A DNA stretch of 64,000 nucleotides from Agapanthus africanus (GCA_030015575.1 JASDDO010000026.1:188381739-188445738); one strand, 5' to 3'; shown: positions 43,314 to 57,364, counted from the stretch's first letter. A program made the numbers and translations. The notes: generated by a model from the letters alone, not told the origin.

Positions 43314-45791
43314 GACCTAGAACATTAGGCGATACTTTAGCGAAGTACAAACTCCGATCGAACCGAAATACGGAATTACGGGACACTCTCTGGACATTTT
43401 TTAAAATCTGTTATTTTTCAGAATTAAAAATACTTAAAAAATACAACAGGTAAATATAAGACCAACAGTGAAATTCGGAGCCATGAACAGTACATATGAC
43501 CGCGGAACCGCGGCGCAAGCATGCTTAGGCCGCGGCTCCGCGGCCGTACAGATGGATCATTTCCTAATTTTTATACAGTGTTTTTCCCTACCTGCTTTTA
43601 TATATTTTGAGTATGTTTAATCTGAATCTACTGTTGAATGTTCTGGAGATTGTTTTGAGTTCAATGATTCGATCGGAATTTTAACTTCTTGTCTTTCCGG
43701 ATAACTAGAAAGTATTGAATTGTTCGAACGAGTCATGTTTGCTCACTTTTCACGGGGTTTAAATCCTTCGGATACATGTGCAAGTTTTGTGGTGGACCCT
43801 ATAGAAGACAGCAAACCTTAACTCGATTATGTGACCGTCTTGAACTGCCCTTTGAACCTTAGGGTTTGGGGCAGTACGGCGTGCCATATGTGAGGCGTTG
43901 GCTTGACCCTTCTACGGCTGGACCGCTATTACTGTGTCACACTCCGGATTTTTTGAACTCCGCTCAAGTGTTGAGCTTTACGGAATTTTGGGTATTTGAA
44001 CATTCGGTCGAAAACTTTAATACTATCTATTTATCTTGAATGTGATACAATATGTGGAATTCATATAGTTTAGGCATGAAATACGAAGTATGTGATATTT
44101 CGCATTTATGATGTTTAAAGAGAATGTGGATTCCAAATATTGTAGTTTTACACTTTCTTTTTTGTGACCATAAGTGTAGTATGTTCGATATCGCCGGTTT
44201 CGTTGCTATACATCAACGACAATTGGGGTACGCATACTTACTTACGTTGATGATATATGATATTATGTGTTGCTGAGATATGATGTGCAGGATTGTCGCG
44301 ATCGAATAGCCGGGGGGTTTTATGTGAGATGAGAGTTTTATATTTTCATTTATGTAAATTCAAATGTAATGTAATATTCTTTTATTTGGGGCACTTCCGG
44401 GTTAAGGTTGTGTCACCAGTGTTGTATATTATTTACTTTTCCGCATTAGGATAGACCCAAGGAGGGGAGCACAAGTGACCGGGTTCTAGGGTTCAGTAGG
44501 AGGCCATCTCGAGGAGTCGAGACCGGGTCTCCTAAACTCCAGGATTGGTAGGGTCTCTTGCCGCTCTCGTAAGGGTCTAGGGGTGTGGGCTTGGCTATTC
44601 ATCGCGACTGTGGAATCCGTATTTTATATTATTGGCTAAATACTAAATACGGACGTTCTAGTATATCCCACATTATATATATGTTTCTGCTGCCTGTGTT
44701 CTTTGATATCTGAGACGAATGATATATTATATATGAGATATATAGTAGACGTTGCTTATGTTTTACACCCGTGCTAGTCTCGTCCCGGTATGCCGTTAGT
44801 TAAGTAACCTAACGGTGCATAACGGAACATTGCGGTGAATGCGGATGGCATAAGCATACGTGTTATTTTCGTTTCTTTTCTGTGATTGTCTTAAGAACTT
44901 AAATGATGGGATTACATTAATATGATTAATGTAAAGAAAATAAACCTAAAAAGATATTGTACAATCGGATTTGAAAACCACTCGGCTCTTTATGAAAAAG
45001 CTGTATTTCAAAAACTGCGGAGCACAAGCCACTCCTTTTCAAAACCATTTGATTCTACGACGATATCAAGTTCAAAGCGTTAAAGATTTTCTTAAAAATC
45101 ATTCGCAACCCTCCATCATTTTAGGAAGTAGAGTACTTAGTATTCGTTCTACGTTTGTTGACCTTAGCTAAGGCGTAGTGTACGGTAGCTAAGTGATGTC
45201 TTCCTACAATGCATATGATGCAGATTAATTAGGACGGGTATATGACTTTGTTGACCTTAGCCAAGGGTCATGTAGACGGGTCTAATCAAGAAATGACGGG
45301 CTGAACTTGACTAGTACTTGTGATTTGTTGACCATAGCCAAGGTCATAGGTACTAGGGGTAAAAATCACATCGGGAATTTTAAGTGTTGAGATTTGCAAT
45401 GAGATTGCATACCTTCCATATGATGGTTGGATCCCGATCCCACTGGGGGCAATAGTTGCTCCTAGAAGAGTTTTGCAGTTTACAATTAGCTAACTCATTA
45501 GGTGTCTAGAAAGGTGTTAATGGGGCTACGCCTCTGGGAAAACGAGGTTTACTTTAATTAGGTCCATGTGAAAGCACGGGGAACCTCCCTCAAGTACCGA
45601 CACTGGCCTGGCTGAACGGTTAGCGAAGTTGTAGACTGTAATTAATCCTGGCTAGTTTTCTTTTTAAGGTTTGAAAGAAAAACTTGATTAAAGCAGTGGG
45701 AGACATCGATTAGACAAGATAATAACCAATCTGATCTATGCAAGAGCTTTCGCTGAGTGTATTCTTTTCTCTCTCTTAATGGAAGATACCA
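43314..45791 (+). other. Copia C untranslated leader
   Basis: It carries GC-rich palindromes (43500-43545), a stretch related to LARD I (about 43790-43945), the 'gatagacccaagg' block (about 44450), a palindrome block (44754-44855) and a three-hairpin array (45149-45356). A CT-rich run precedes the gag ATG. No coding is supported. Confidence 0.8.
45149..45356 (+). repeat. three-hairpin array (copia C leader)
   Basis: The core GTTGACC(T/A)TAGC(T/C)AAGG occurs at 45157, 45250 and 45327. Flanking arms pair within each copy: CTACG/CGTAG, ATGAC/GTCAT, and a 13-base arm CTAGTACTTGTGA with TCATAGGTACTAG, with two G-U type pairs. Confidence 0.78.
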
Positions 45792-48700
45792 ATGACTGGA
45801 CTCAAGCTTTTACTAGATAAAAACAAACTGAATGGGACCAATTATAAAGACTGGCTGAGGAATCTGAAGATAGCCTTGACTTATGATAAAGTATCATATG
45901 TCCTCACGGCTTCAGCCCCGCCCACCCCAGGTCCAAAATCCTCAGTTGCGGACATTGAAGTCCGCAAGACATGGGACGCTGACTGTGCCACGGCCAAATG
46001 TCTCGCGCTTGCATCGATGGACAATACACATCAAAAGCAGCACGAGAATATGGACATTGAAATCATATTCCTCCATACAAAGGAGTTGTATGGAGAGCAA
46101 TCCCGCGTATTACGATACGAAGCATCAAAGAAATTGTTTCAGATGCGAATGGCCCCTGGCACAGCGGTAGGAGACCATGTTCTGAAGATGATAGCTCTTA
46201 TCGAAGAGCTTGAGGACCTAGGATGGACAATGGAAAATGAACAATATATAGATATTATTCTGCAGTCCCTCCCCTCTACCTTTGCTCAGTTCATAGTTAA
46301 CTTCAACATGCACGGCATGGAGAAGGAGCTACCTGAACTCCTTAATATGTTAAAGAGTGCAGAGAGCACTATGAAATCGATGAAAACTCCCGTTATGACT
46401 ATTGGGCAATCTTCTTCTTCTCGCCCTAAGGCTAAGTCCAAAGGAAAGAAAAAGAAGAAGCCCACCAATCCTAAGGGTGGAGTTAAAAAGGTGAAGGGAA
46501 AGGAAAAGTCCAAAGCTGGAGACTCGGGGAAAGGTGAATGTTTTCATTACCACAAAGCAGGACATTAGAAGCGCAACTGTACAGAGTACTTGAACCTGAA
46601 GAAGAAGCATGGGGATGCTTCCGCTTCAGGTGTGTTTGTGACAGAAAACTGTTTTTCAATAAACTCTGCTTCCTTGGTATTAGATACCGGTTCAGGTTCT
46701 AACATTTGCAATTCTATGCAGGGACTGAGAAATAGCAAAGTTTTGAAGACAGGTGACCATTCTCTCCACGTTGGAAATGGTTCCAATGTACATACAGTCG
46801 CAGTGGGAGAGTATCACTTGGGGTTGCCATCTGGGTGTAGATTGGTTTTGAACCCATATTATTTTGTACCAAGTATGCTATGTAATATAATATCAGTTTC
46901 TTTGATAGACAATGAAGGATATAATTTTGTATTGCAAAACAATGTTATGAACATTCACCTGAATCAAATGTTGGTTGGGTATGGTACACTTATTAACGGG
47001 ATATACGTCCTAAATCAACACACAGTTTTCAGTATACAACACACTAAGAAAAGAAAACTTTCAGAATTAAATGAAGCTTTTCTTTGGCACTGTAGACTTG
47101 GTCATATTAACGAAACAAGACTAAACAAGTTACACAAAGATGGATATTTAAACCCTTTTGAATATAAATCTTATGCGACTTGCCCGTCTTGTATCAAGGG
47201 TAAAATGACCAAAACTCCATTTACCGGACACGGAGAAAGAGCTACCAAGATCCTAGGACTCATACATAGTGATGTATGTGGTCCAATGTCTACACAGGCT
47301 AGAGGCGGTTTTTCATACTTCATTACATTCACTGATGATTTCTCAAGATTCGGTCATGTATTTTTATTAAAGCACAAGTCCGAAGCTTTCGAGAAATTCA
47401 TTGAATATAAACAAGAAGTAGAAAAACAAACCGGCTTGAGTATCAAGATACTTCGATCAGATCGAGGTGGGGAATACCTTAGTACAGAATTTGCAAACTT
47501 CCTAAAAGAGAATGGGATTCTCTCTCAGCTCACTCCTCCTTACACACCACAGCATAACGGTGTGTCTGAACGACGGAATAGGACCCTATTAGATATGGTC
47601 CGATCCATGATGAGTGATGCTGAGTTACCCGTCTCATTTTGGGGGTATGCATTGGAGACTGCAGCGTTTCTACTGAACAGGGTTCCAACCAAAACCGTGT
47701 CTACCACGCCATATGAGATATGGCATGGGAAGAGACCATCTTTTAAGAGAATTAAGATTTGGGGTTGCCCGGCCTATATTAAAAAGCAGAATCTGGACAA
47801 ACTCGAGACACGGTCAGTCATGTGTAATTTTGTGGGGTATCCAAAGAATTCATATGGATATCTATTTTACCACAAGGAGGAACAAAAGGTGTTTGTTTCT
47901 CAGCATGCCACATTCTTGGAAAAAGAGTTTTTCACAGATAAAGATGATGGCAATGTGGTGGATCAGGAAGAGGTTCTAGAGACACAAACTACAAATGACG
48001 ATTTGGTTGAACCGGCTGTTGCAATAGAAACTGAGGAACCTCGGCCACTCTGAAGGTCTGGTAGGACTTCTCTCCCACCGGAGAGATACTACGGTTTCCT
48101 CATTGATGGTGACGGAGAAGACTGCATCATGGATGATGATGATCCTACCAGTTTTCAGCAAGCTGTCACGAGTGGAGACTCTGTGAAGTGGCTGGATGTC
48201 ATGAGATCCGAAATGGAGTCTATGTACACCAACAAAGTATGGACTTTGGACATTGTACCCCCTGGGGTAAAACCTGTGGGATGCAAATGGATCTTTAAAA
48301 GAAAGATTGGTGTAGATGGGCAGGTAGAGACCTATAAGGCAAGACTTGTGGCGAAAGGCTTTCGTCAAAGACCAGGTTTGGACTATGACGAAACTTTTTT
48401 GCCCGTAGCCATGCTTAAATCCATTCGGATCCTACTTTCTATTGCTGCTCACTACGACTATGAAATCAGGCAGATGGACGTTAAAACAGCATTTCTAAAT
48501 GGAGATTTAGAAGAATGCGTTTATATGGATGAGCCAGAGGGCTTCATTGACAGTGGGAGTAGCGGGAAAGCATGTAGATTGCTTAAATCCATATATGGGT
48601 TAAAGCAGGCATCTCGGAGTTGGAACATCTGTTTCGATGATGTTATCAAAGAGTTTGATTTCATCAAAAATCCAGATGAACCTTGTGTTTATAAGAAGGC

Positions 48701-49718
48701 TGTAGGAAGAGCTGTCACATTCCTCGTATTGTACGTGGATGACATTCTTTTGATAGGAAATGATATTCCTATGCTACAGTCGGTCAAATCTTTCTTATCA
48801 CTAAGGTTCTCCATGAAGGACCTGGGTGATGCCACATACATCCTGGGCATAAGGATCTATAGGGATAGATCCAAAAAGTTATTGGGATTGTCCCAAACCA
48901 GGTACATTAACACCATCCTATAAAGGTTTAGTATGGAAGACTCCAAGCGGGGTGCCTTACCCGCTTGCCATAGGGTCACTCTCTCCAAGGATTCTTGTCC
49001 AAAGACCGATGAAGAGAGAGCTCGCATGAGCATTATACCCTATGCTTCGGCAATAGGATCTATAATGTATGCGATGTTATGTACACGTCCAGATGTAGCT
49101 TATGCACTTAGTGTTGTAAGCAGGTATCAATCCAGCCCAGGGGAGAACCACTGGACAGCTGTGAAGAACATTCTTAAGTACTTACGAAGGACTAAAGAAT
49201 TGTTCTTGGTGTATGGTAATCAAGATCTCCAAAAGGAGGCATTTACCGATTCGAGCTTCCAGAGCGATAAGGACGACAACAAATCTATCTCAGGGTTTGT
49301 ATTTACCCTCAATGGAGGGGCGGTAAGTTGGAAGAGTTCCAAACAGGATACCGTTGCAGACTCTACGATGGAGGCTGAGTACATTGTTGCAAATGATGCC
49401 GCCAAGGAAGCCGTCTGGATGAAGAAGTTCGTCTCGAAGCTAGGAGTAGTTCCAACCATTATTGATCCAATACCCTTGTATTGTGATAATAATGGGGCTA
49501 TGGCGTTAGCCAAGGAGCCTATGTCCCATCAGCGGTCCAGACACATCCTGAGGCGCTTTCATTTGATCCGGGAGATTGTAGATCGCCGCGAGATCGAGAT
49601 TAAGAGAGTAGACACAAAGAATAACGCCACGGATCTACTCACCAAGGCCCTCCCTCAGCCGCAGCATGAGCGACTTTTTGATATGTTGGGTATGAGATAC
49701 GCCAATAACTGGCCTTAG
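45792..49718 (+). pseudogene. Copia C gag-pol, three in-frame stops, no frameshift
   Basis: One frame runs from ATG 45792 (MTGLKLLLDKN) to 49718. Gag (UBN2) is full length. The zinc knuckle at residue 250 reads CFHYHKAGH: its second Cys is lost and a TAG at 46566-46568 replaces the following Trp. Further stops are TGA 48051-48053 and TAA 48921-48923. Protease DTGSGSN, integrase HSDVCGPMS, SDRGGEY and GVSERRN, RT YVDD (48732-48743) and RNase H motifs (AFTDSSF, EAEYI, YCDNNGA) are otherwise present. Gag alone (258 residues) could still be translated, but lacks a working knuckle. Confidence 0.93.
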
Positions 49719-49720
49719 TG

Positions 49721-49732
49721 CAAGTGGGAGAT
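49721..49732 (+). other. Copia C polypurine tract
   Basis: CAAGTGGGAGAT lies directly before the 3' LTR start TGTTGAATATATG. Confidence 0.92.
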
Positions 49733-50847
49733 TGTTGAATATATGTATGCCCTAGAGGCCATTATATGATAGTAGATGTATCTGTACATGTATATATATA
49801 TATATTCAGTGTACATTCTTGCTCGACATGATAGTATGCTATCTGGTTCTACTTTATCTGACATGTTGATTTGATCATGCTTTTATTCATTCATACATGC
49901 TGATAAAGCCCTAAGGATATCGGCTTGACTACAGTGATTATGATAGAGATCATACTAGCGGGACATCTGTAGTTTATAAGCATTTCCTGAAATGTCCCTA
50001 GTCGGAGGTGTATCGAGACGGGGCATCGATATACCAGGGTAGACTAGCGTATATGATACTAGACCTATGTGATGGGCGATGTATGTTCCCACATTCATCG
50101 ATGTTTGACATCGAGATCATATACGGGTGCTCAGTGGTGATTGGGTACACTGGACGGACTCACCGAGAACTCCTATATGGAATTATATCTATCGTCGGAT
50201 AGCAGTTCCCAGGTGACACTGGTACAGGTTAGTCTGTAGACCCGAGATCGTCATAGAGTCTTGTGTGCTCCCCCACTGTACTTTGATTACCACCCTACCA
50301 CGGCTCTACTGAGTCGTGCAAACAGGAGGCCATTGGGTACAGTCCCGAGACACACGAAGGCGATGAGCGATAGGAGGGGTTTCGTCTCTCCCGGAATTAG
50401 GAGTTGATGATGTGCTGTGCTCGACTGGTTATATCAGTAAGTCCCTGGCCAGGGCTGCTGAGATTTACTGATAAGTGTTATCAGTAGTTTCTCGATCTGT
50501 TATAGACCATTCACTGGCACGACTTATTGAGTTATCGGGGTCGATGTTACCATCCCTAGACTCGATATGCAGCATATCTGACGAAGAGACCGTACTGTAC
50601 GGTAGTGTTGCCGGTTGGCTCGACGGGAGTTATAGCAGGTTCGCTTGTTTTCTTCTGACCGCTCAATACCCGGGTGGCCGTTACATTTAGCTGTTTGCTT
50701 GCGGCTTGGAGGTGCTTGATATGATCATCACCCACTGCCGGCGTATTGACGAGTCTTAGAGTCCCACAAAGAAGTTACCTAGTCCAGGCGAAACGTTGTG
50801 GTGCGCGTATGCGATATGCGCATGGACCCGGTTAAAATGCGCGTATG
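49733..50847 (+). repeat. Copia C 3' LTR, part 1
   Basis: Matches 41216-42328 of the 5' LTR at about 97%. Interrupted by LARD I after gtatg (50843-50847). Confidence 0.95.
50843..50847. repeat. target-site duplication of LARD I, left copy (right copy 62833-62837)
   Basis: GTATG flanks the element on both sides. The empty site is visible in the C 5' LTR near 42324. Confidence 0.95.
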
Positions 50848-53800
50848 TGTCACGACCCGAAAGTACGGAAGATGACCAGCACTTAAACTACGAACGTCTC
50901 GAGGCATACGTAATCTAAGTAAACCGAAAACCCAGAAATCCAAACCAAGAAAAGTAGTAGAGTGAAGGAAAACCAATTTAAAATCAAGTAGTTTAAATAG
51001 CATAAGCCGAGTTATGCGGTTTTAAAAACATCAAGTATTTCCTGAAAATTTCGGCAGAGTCTCCTTTGTAAATACTGGCTCCCAAACGGGATACAACATG
51101 AATAGTATACGAAATCAATAAAAAGGCATCCCCAAGCGGGAGCTAGCTCTTTGTCAAACGACGGTCACAACCACACAAGCAATATAATATACAACGCCAA
51201 CGGCGAGGATTAAAATTCAAAGGAAACTCAAAACCACAAGAAAACCACAGAAATATAACGCGCGACTCTAAGGTCGAAGGAATAACATCACTGGTCTCTA
51301 TCTCAATAAATACATGTTTGGTTGATGGAACTTCTAGATACAACAGAGTAATAATATACAAGTTATATAATGGGGGGTACGATACAAGTAAACCCACCTA
51401 CTAGCAAATCACCCGAAGGAAACTATGCCCGCAAGCCGTAAAGAAACCTGTACGGCAAACCTGCAAGAAACTGGGGCACAACGGGGGTGAGTTGCCAACT
51501 CGTGAATAGAAAAAACATCTACGGAAGAAATCGCATAAATAACGCAACCCAGGTCAATGATCATAATAAATCCTCAATTATATATATAACATGCAACCTA
51601 TAACAAGGCTAGGGTAAATATCTAACCCGAGTGTAATCTCATGTGCCCGTGTCAGTGCCTCAGGTAGCAATATATCATATGAATGAGGTATGAATGCATG
51701 AAAACAGAATACATATAAATGAAGAAACTGTTTTCATAATTTAGTGAGATTTCCTTTGTATTTTAAAAATGAGATATTATAAATGAAATCAGCATAAAAC
51801 AGTGCCTAGCATCGGCATAAAACGTAATCCCAATATCTCGATATCTCTGTATCACAGTCTCTGTACCTCAATATCTCGAAATCTCAATGTCTCAATCACA
51901 ATATCTAGGGCGCCGTCAGTCCAGACCGGACCCTACCATCCATCTCAAGACCACGACGGTATCCTCCGGATATCCGACGCGTCGGGTAAAATCACCGGTA
52001 GGTAGTGCTCCCCTGCCAGGCTCACATCATCATCATCACGCGCTTCTTGCCCCGGGGTACCTTATCGGGTCCACCATGTACCCGAAACGGTTCATCCGTC
52101 TCCTCGAATCGGGTTCAAAATCCATCACCAAACTCATGGTGGACGACTCATACATCATGGGAAAAACCGCACTTTTTATTTAAAAAGAGAGAAATCAATT
52201 TATATAAGTTTTGCGGTTTTCCCCCCAAATCCAGAAAATCTCATGGAAATACGAATCCAAATCATCAATAGCATGTAAAACCATGAATATAGGCATAACA
52301 ATGAATAACAGTATGCATGAAGTGGCAGTAATAACTACAATGTTAAGCTGGCATATAAGGTAGGTACACTAATATCATGTCAAATTACTAACTAACAAGC
52401 TAAGTCAAGCAATAATCTTTTCTAAGGTGTACGTGACATGGCAATTACCGATGAAGATGTGTGTGAGCCGGCAAGTAAGTGTACATGGTACATACGCATC
52501 ATCGGTAATGGTGCTGGTGTTCTAACCATAAGATATCAACAGTAGAATATGAAGCATAATATAAGCATGTGATGCGGAGCGAACAACAATAATGAGCGGG
52601 AGCTGAATACTAGACGCAACGATAACTAATCTGCATTAACCTAATATAAGTCCTACAATGGAGCCTTTTAAATAACACGAATCGTGGGGTTTTGAAAATA
52701 GGGGCAACGGTGTTTTTAAGAAAAGATATGTTTTTTGAAATATCCGTAGAATCCCTTGACTTGTCTTTTAAAATACGCACGATTCGTAAGGTTTGAAATA
52801 GGTAGGAACCGAATCTAATCTAACAACTAACTAAACTAAAGGGCTAAGCTACAAGCTAGACTACAGGTAAGGAAACCGCCTAACATCTGAGTCGATACAT
52901 GTACATACCTGTATATATATTAGTCGGTGATCCCGCCTCAATAATATCATATCCGATACCATATCTATAATCAGACATCCCAAGTCAAGAGTGCGGATCA
53001 ATCATCAAGATATAGGTCGTACGTAAATCCGTCGAACGGCATCCCCAAATCTGGGTACGGGTCAATATCATATTCCTCACACTATTCCTCTAGTATCCTC
53101 TTTATCCAAGATCATAGTTTAGGGTACTGACCTATGTTTAGTACAATACTAATATCCTCAATATACTCATGATCTGACTACTGATCGACAATCTCGTACA
53201 AACCGATATCGTCAGCACATATCATCATCAAGGGGTATACATCGCCCGATACGGCCTAATATCAATATCCTAGCATATCATGCCTCATATCACGATCACA
53301 TGTCGACCATTTTATTTATAACACTATTCACCCGTATCGCCGCCCCAAGATCCGCTATAACACCAGGACGTACCTCAAGTACGAATCCTGCCATATCACC
53401 GATATCACAACCTCAACACAAATCTCATCGACTCATCTCAAACCCAAGTATCATCCTCAAATCCGTATGTGAACACATAGTCCCATACCCATGTGAACAC
53501 ATAACTATATATTCCCGAAAACACAAATGGAAGAAGAATGTATGCAAGTATGGGTGAGTGTGTGCATGAATAGTGCGACCACTACTCTAGGGTTTCGCGA
53601 TACTAAACCATCCATATTTATCATCAATAAACTCAAACAAAATATAATCAATAAATGTGTGTATACGTATTCGTATACATCACTACGAACTGCGGGGGTG
53701 CTATACGCCATCCACCCGACTTCTCCCCGTAGATATAAATCTACTCACCTGGTCCTCGCTCGCCGGTGCCGACGTCGCCACGTGCTTGATTGTCGTCTCG

Positions 53801-55505
53801 AAGTCCACAAGGGTACCTACATATCATAACGCACCGTATCGCATTATAATCCGATTCATGACCAAAATGACACATGAAACCCACATAGGTCAAAACCTAT
53901 GGTTGCTTTCACAAATCAACCCAAAAACCCTCGACATCGGCGTACAAATGCCAAACCATCGAGAAAAATCCAAACACACTCATTTGCGCATTCACAAACA
54001 CTAATTATAATATAAAATAGGTTAAAATTCACAAAAACCCCAAATTCACCTTAAAAGTCATTTTTCCGAAAATCTAGCAAGCAAAAATTACCCGTTTTAG
54101 TACAAAACTCGACGTTTAAACAAATCTAGCGGCCATAATACTTATTAAATATCTTAAATAAGTCATAAAAACAATTTCCATAATTTAATCCCAATAAATT
54201 TCATTAACCCAAAAATTCTAGTTTACAATATACCCAATTTTAACAATTTTATAGCAAAAATGCACAAATAACAATTTAGCTTGGATTTTCATGAACTAAA
54301 CTATTAAACTACAATTTAAAATGTTAATAATGTTATGAATACCCTAATTAGATTATTATCTCACCAAAATATGTATATTTTTAAAACCTAGTTTGCAATT
54401 TATATAATTATCACAATTAAAATTTACAAAAAAAGCAAACTAGAAACTTGATTTGATTTAGAATAACACTAATATGTCAAATATATCACACAACCATAAT
54501 CTCACAACACAAAACCCCAATTTGAATTCAAACCCCTCTCTTGAATTTCAAATCATGCATTTAGAACTAATTAAAAACCTATTTAAACATATAATTAAGC
54601 TAACCTAAGACAACTAACAACAATTTAAGAGAAAGGTTAGAATTATACCTCATGATCAAGAGATCAAAAATGAATCTAGCACCAAAATCTTGGCCTCCAA
54701 AATGAAAACTTTTCACTAATAATCATACTATAGTAGCCAAGAAATAATGGGTAAGGCTTGGATTTTGAATTTGCTTTGATTTTGCAAGGATTTTGAGGCA
54801 AAATTGTGGATTTTTTTTGATGCAAAATGGATGGGATTTGGGGGAGGGGCTGCTGCAGATTGGGATCAGAAATTATCGGCCATGTGGTGTGGGGGGAAGT
54901 GAGGAGAGAGAGAGGTGAAGAAAGTGGGGAGAAAAGACAAATTCTACACCTCTTTGACTTTTCTTTTCTTTTCTTTTGAAATGTGAGGTGATTGGAGAGA
55001 GAGAGAGAGGGAGGGGCTGTCAAAGTGGGCCAGCCACATGGGGACGGGGAGAGAGGGTGAGGTGTGGGTGTGTGGGTTAGGGAAAAGATAAATGTATTAC
55101 CCCAATTCCCATTAACACTAATTTCACCGAAAAAAGCCGTTTTCTTCGATATTTTCTAAACCGTTTTAACAAATCATTTCATTTCAAAAACCACATGATA
55201 AAATTTTGTTTAATGTGTTATGATGCACAAAATTTGTTTCAACTCATTCCAATTTGTAATTTTCCCTAATTAAATGTATTAGGGACGGCTTAAAATAATA
55301 TTAAAATAATTAATTTCGGAAAAATTTTCAGAAAATTTGAAATTTCACCAGTGGCTCAATAAACACCAAATACTAGCAATTTTATAGCTAGAATATGTAT
55401 ATTTAATTTTATAATAAAGATATTTGTATTTTGACTTTTTACAGAAAACCCCCTTATTTTACCGTTTTTTCGAAATTTCACCGAAACGATTTTCAAAACG
55501 TTACA
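50848..55505 (-). repeat. LARD I 3' LTR (4658 bases)
   Basis: Nearly identical in length and sequence to the other LTR. Regions: an 'aatatctcgat'-rich stretch (51835-51909), the Tekay-conserved block (51900-52160), a stretch rich in 'atatc' and 'cgatac' words (about 52900-53500), long AT-rich segments (54000-54650), and a GA-rich tract (about 54894-55018). Small open frames repeat in both LTRs only because the LTRs are copies. Confidence 0.95.
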
Positions 55506-55507
55506 AT

Positions 55508-55518
55508 CTTCCCCACTT
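55508..55518 (-). other. LARD I polypurine tract
   Basis: The minus strand reads AAGTGGGGAAG just before the LTR start TGTAACG. Confidence 0.88.
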
Positions 55519-56159
55519 AAAGAAATTCGGTCCCCAAATTTAAAATCAAACTCCCCCCAAATACAAAAACATCTAAGCAAAACCATCAAGTCGTCGGGGC
55601 TCCGAAATCTTAAGTACATAAAACGCATCATAGCGCAATACATGCGCATGGGTAATGAGCAGATAACTCAAAATCAAAACTCCGTCAAGCATCCCGCAAT
55701 CATCGGAGTCATGGTAAAGACACAATGTCAAATCCAATACCAAAACCAATATGATATAACTCGAAACTATACACGTAAATATCAAATCTATATATGTAAT
55801 TATCTGAAGGAAATGCATGTCAAATCTCTTAAAGTTGCTGTGCAATGCACATAACACTGCACAGTGGAGGACGTCTATCATAAGAAAATAACTATATACA
55901 TATATACCTTTGTTTGAAATGTACGTTCCGCCGTTTTGGGAAACAATTTAGAAGGGTTTTCCTTGTTTTAAACGTTTCGCGTCATATCAGACACGTAGGT
56001 AAATACTGAGACTATAACTCGCTTTTTTTTTGAAATTCCCTTCAATAGCTATCAATGCATGCAAAATACATTCAGGTACTGTCCTCTGACTAGTCCTGCT
56101 AAGTACGAAAACACTTAGCAAATATCATAAAACGTACTGCTCCATAGAATCAATCCAAA

Positions 56160-56720
56160 AGCGCGTATGAAAACCCTGTGCGTTCGGTGCACACGGAAAT
56201 CAAAATCCATAAATGTGCCATACATGCGCGCAGAAACAATATCTAAGTGCATCGGGTGTGCACGAAACATCTGTCAATGGCAACAGGTGTGCCTGACAGC
56301 AAAACAGGTGCATCTGACATGCACGAAAAATCTCGATTTAGTGCATCTGGTGTGCACCAAAATCGTATCTCAAAACATGTGCTCAACATGCGCGAAAATC
56401 CAATTCAGGTGCATCCATCATGCACGAAATCATGAAATCCAATATCAAGCGCCGAACATGCGTAAAATCAAATCAGGTGTACAAGGTGCATAGAACAAAC
56501 ATCGAGTATCACAATCGAAATCGAAGTCCAGTACATCTAAGTGCACAAAATGCGTATCACTGCACTGCAAGAATATGTGAACTATACCGAGTGCAAAAAC
56601 CAAATCGTATGCGTATATACGCACAAAATCAACTCAACTGTATGAAACCCATAAAATCATAAACATGCGAAACCAAGGCACGAAAATGATATCAAGTGCA
56701 ACAACTGTGCAAAAATCGTA
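56160..56720. repeat. degenerate GTGCA/TGCAC-rich repeat field in LARD I
   Basis: Variants of 'caggtgcatctgacatgcac' and 'cgaaaat' recur many times with irregular spacing of roughly 25-50 bases. Clear examples lie at about 56249, 56305, 56340 and 56409. Confidence 0.7.
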
Positions 56721-57364
56721 AATACTCAGTAGGTGCAACCATGGTACATGAAAACAAATATCATGAAACTCAATCATCAAAATCAGTCATGCGAATAGAT
56801 CGTCCAAAATACCGAAATCAAATATGGCGGAATAGTCCCGCTCAAGCACATCCTCCAAGAATTTCTGGCCAACTGTCGTGGTTACTCATAGCATGTCTCG
56901 TCGACGATCCTGAACTCTGGCCTGCCGGTGTGCATAACATGACCACTCCTGGGTCCAAGTCTTCTCGTAATTTATTCCAGAAAGTCCTATCAAGATCTCT
57001 CCCAAATCTCGTCTCTGCCGAACTATCCGAAAGTCATCATCCCTTACTAGATCTGTTCTCATTCCAGAACGGCTGCATACTCATCGCGACTCCTTCTGGA
57101 AGGTATATCCAAGTACAATTCCTTGGCATGCGTATCGCATCTCTGATGTCGGTGGAGTGGAACGTCGTTTCATCTAGATCTGGTACGAACCTCTTACTTC
57201 ACCTTTCTCTAATGTCGACCGCTTCAGACTCGTCTCGTCGTGGCTGCATGGACTGAGCTCTAACGGCTATCCTTGTATCTGGAGTCTCCCAAGAATGCAT
57301 CTCACCACCTAGCATCCAAATTAAGTCGAGCCATCCGATCAAGTCGTCAAAACCTCATAATCCC

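Noticed and set aside
51143-51397. 84-codon minus-strand frame repeated almost identically at 58469-58723
   Set aside because: The repetition is due to the two LARD LTRs being copies. Likewise the frames at 53300/60628 and 53657/60985. No independent evidence of coding.
55019-55505. Possible separate insertion suggested by the compositional change after the GA-rich tract
   Set aside because: The same change occurs at 62340-62832 in the other LTR and a similar AT-rich end occurs in gypsy D (14520-14864), so it belongs to the LTR.
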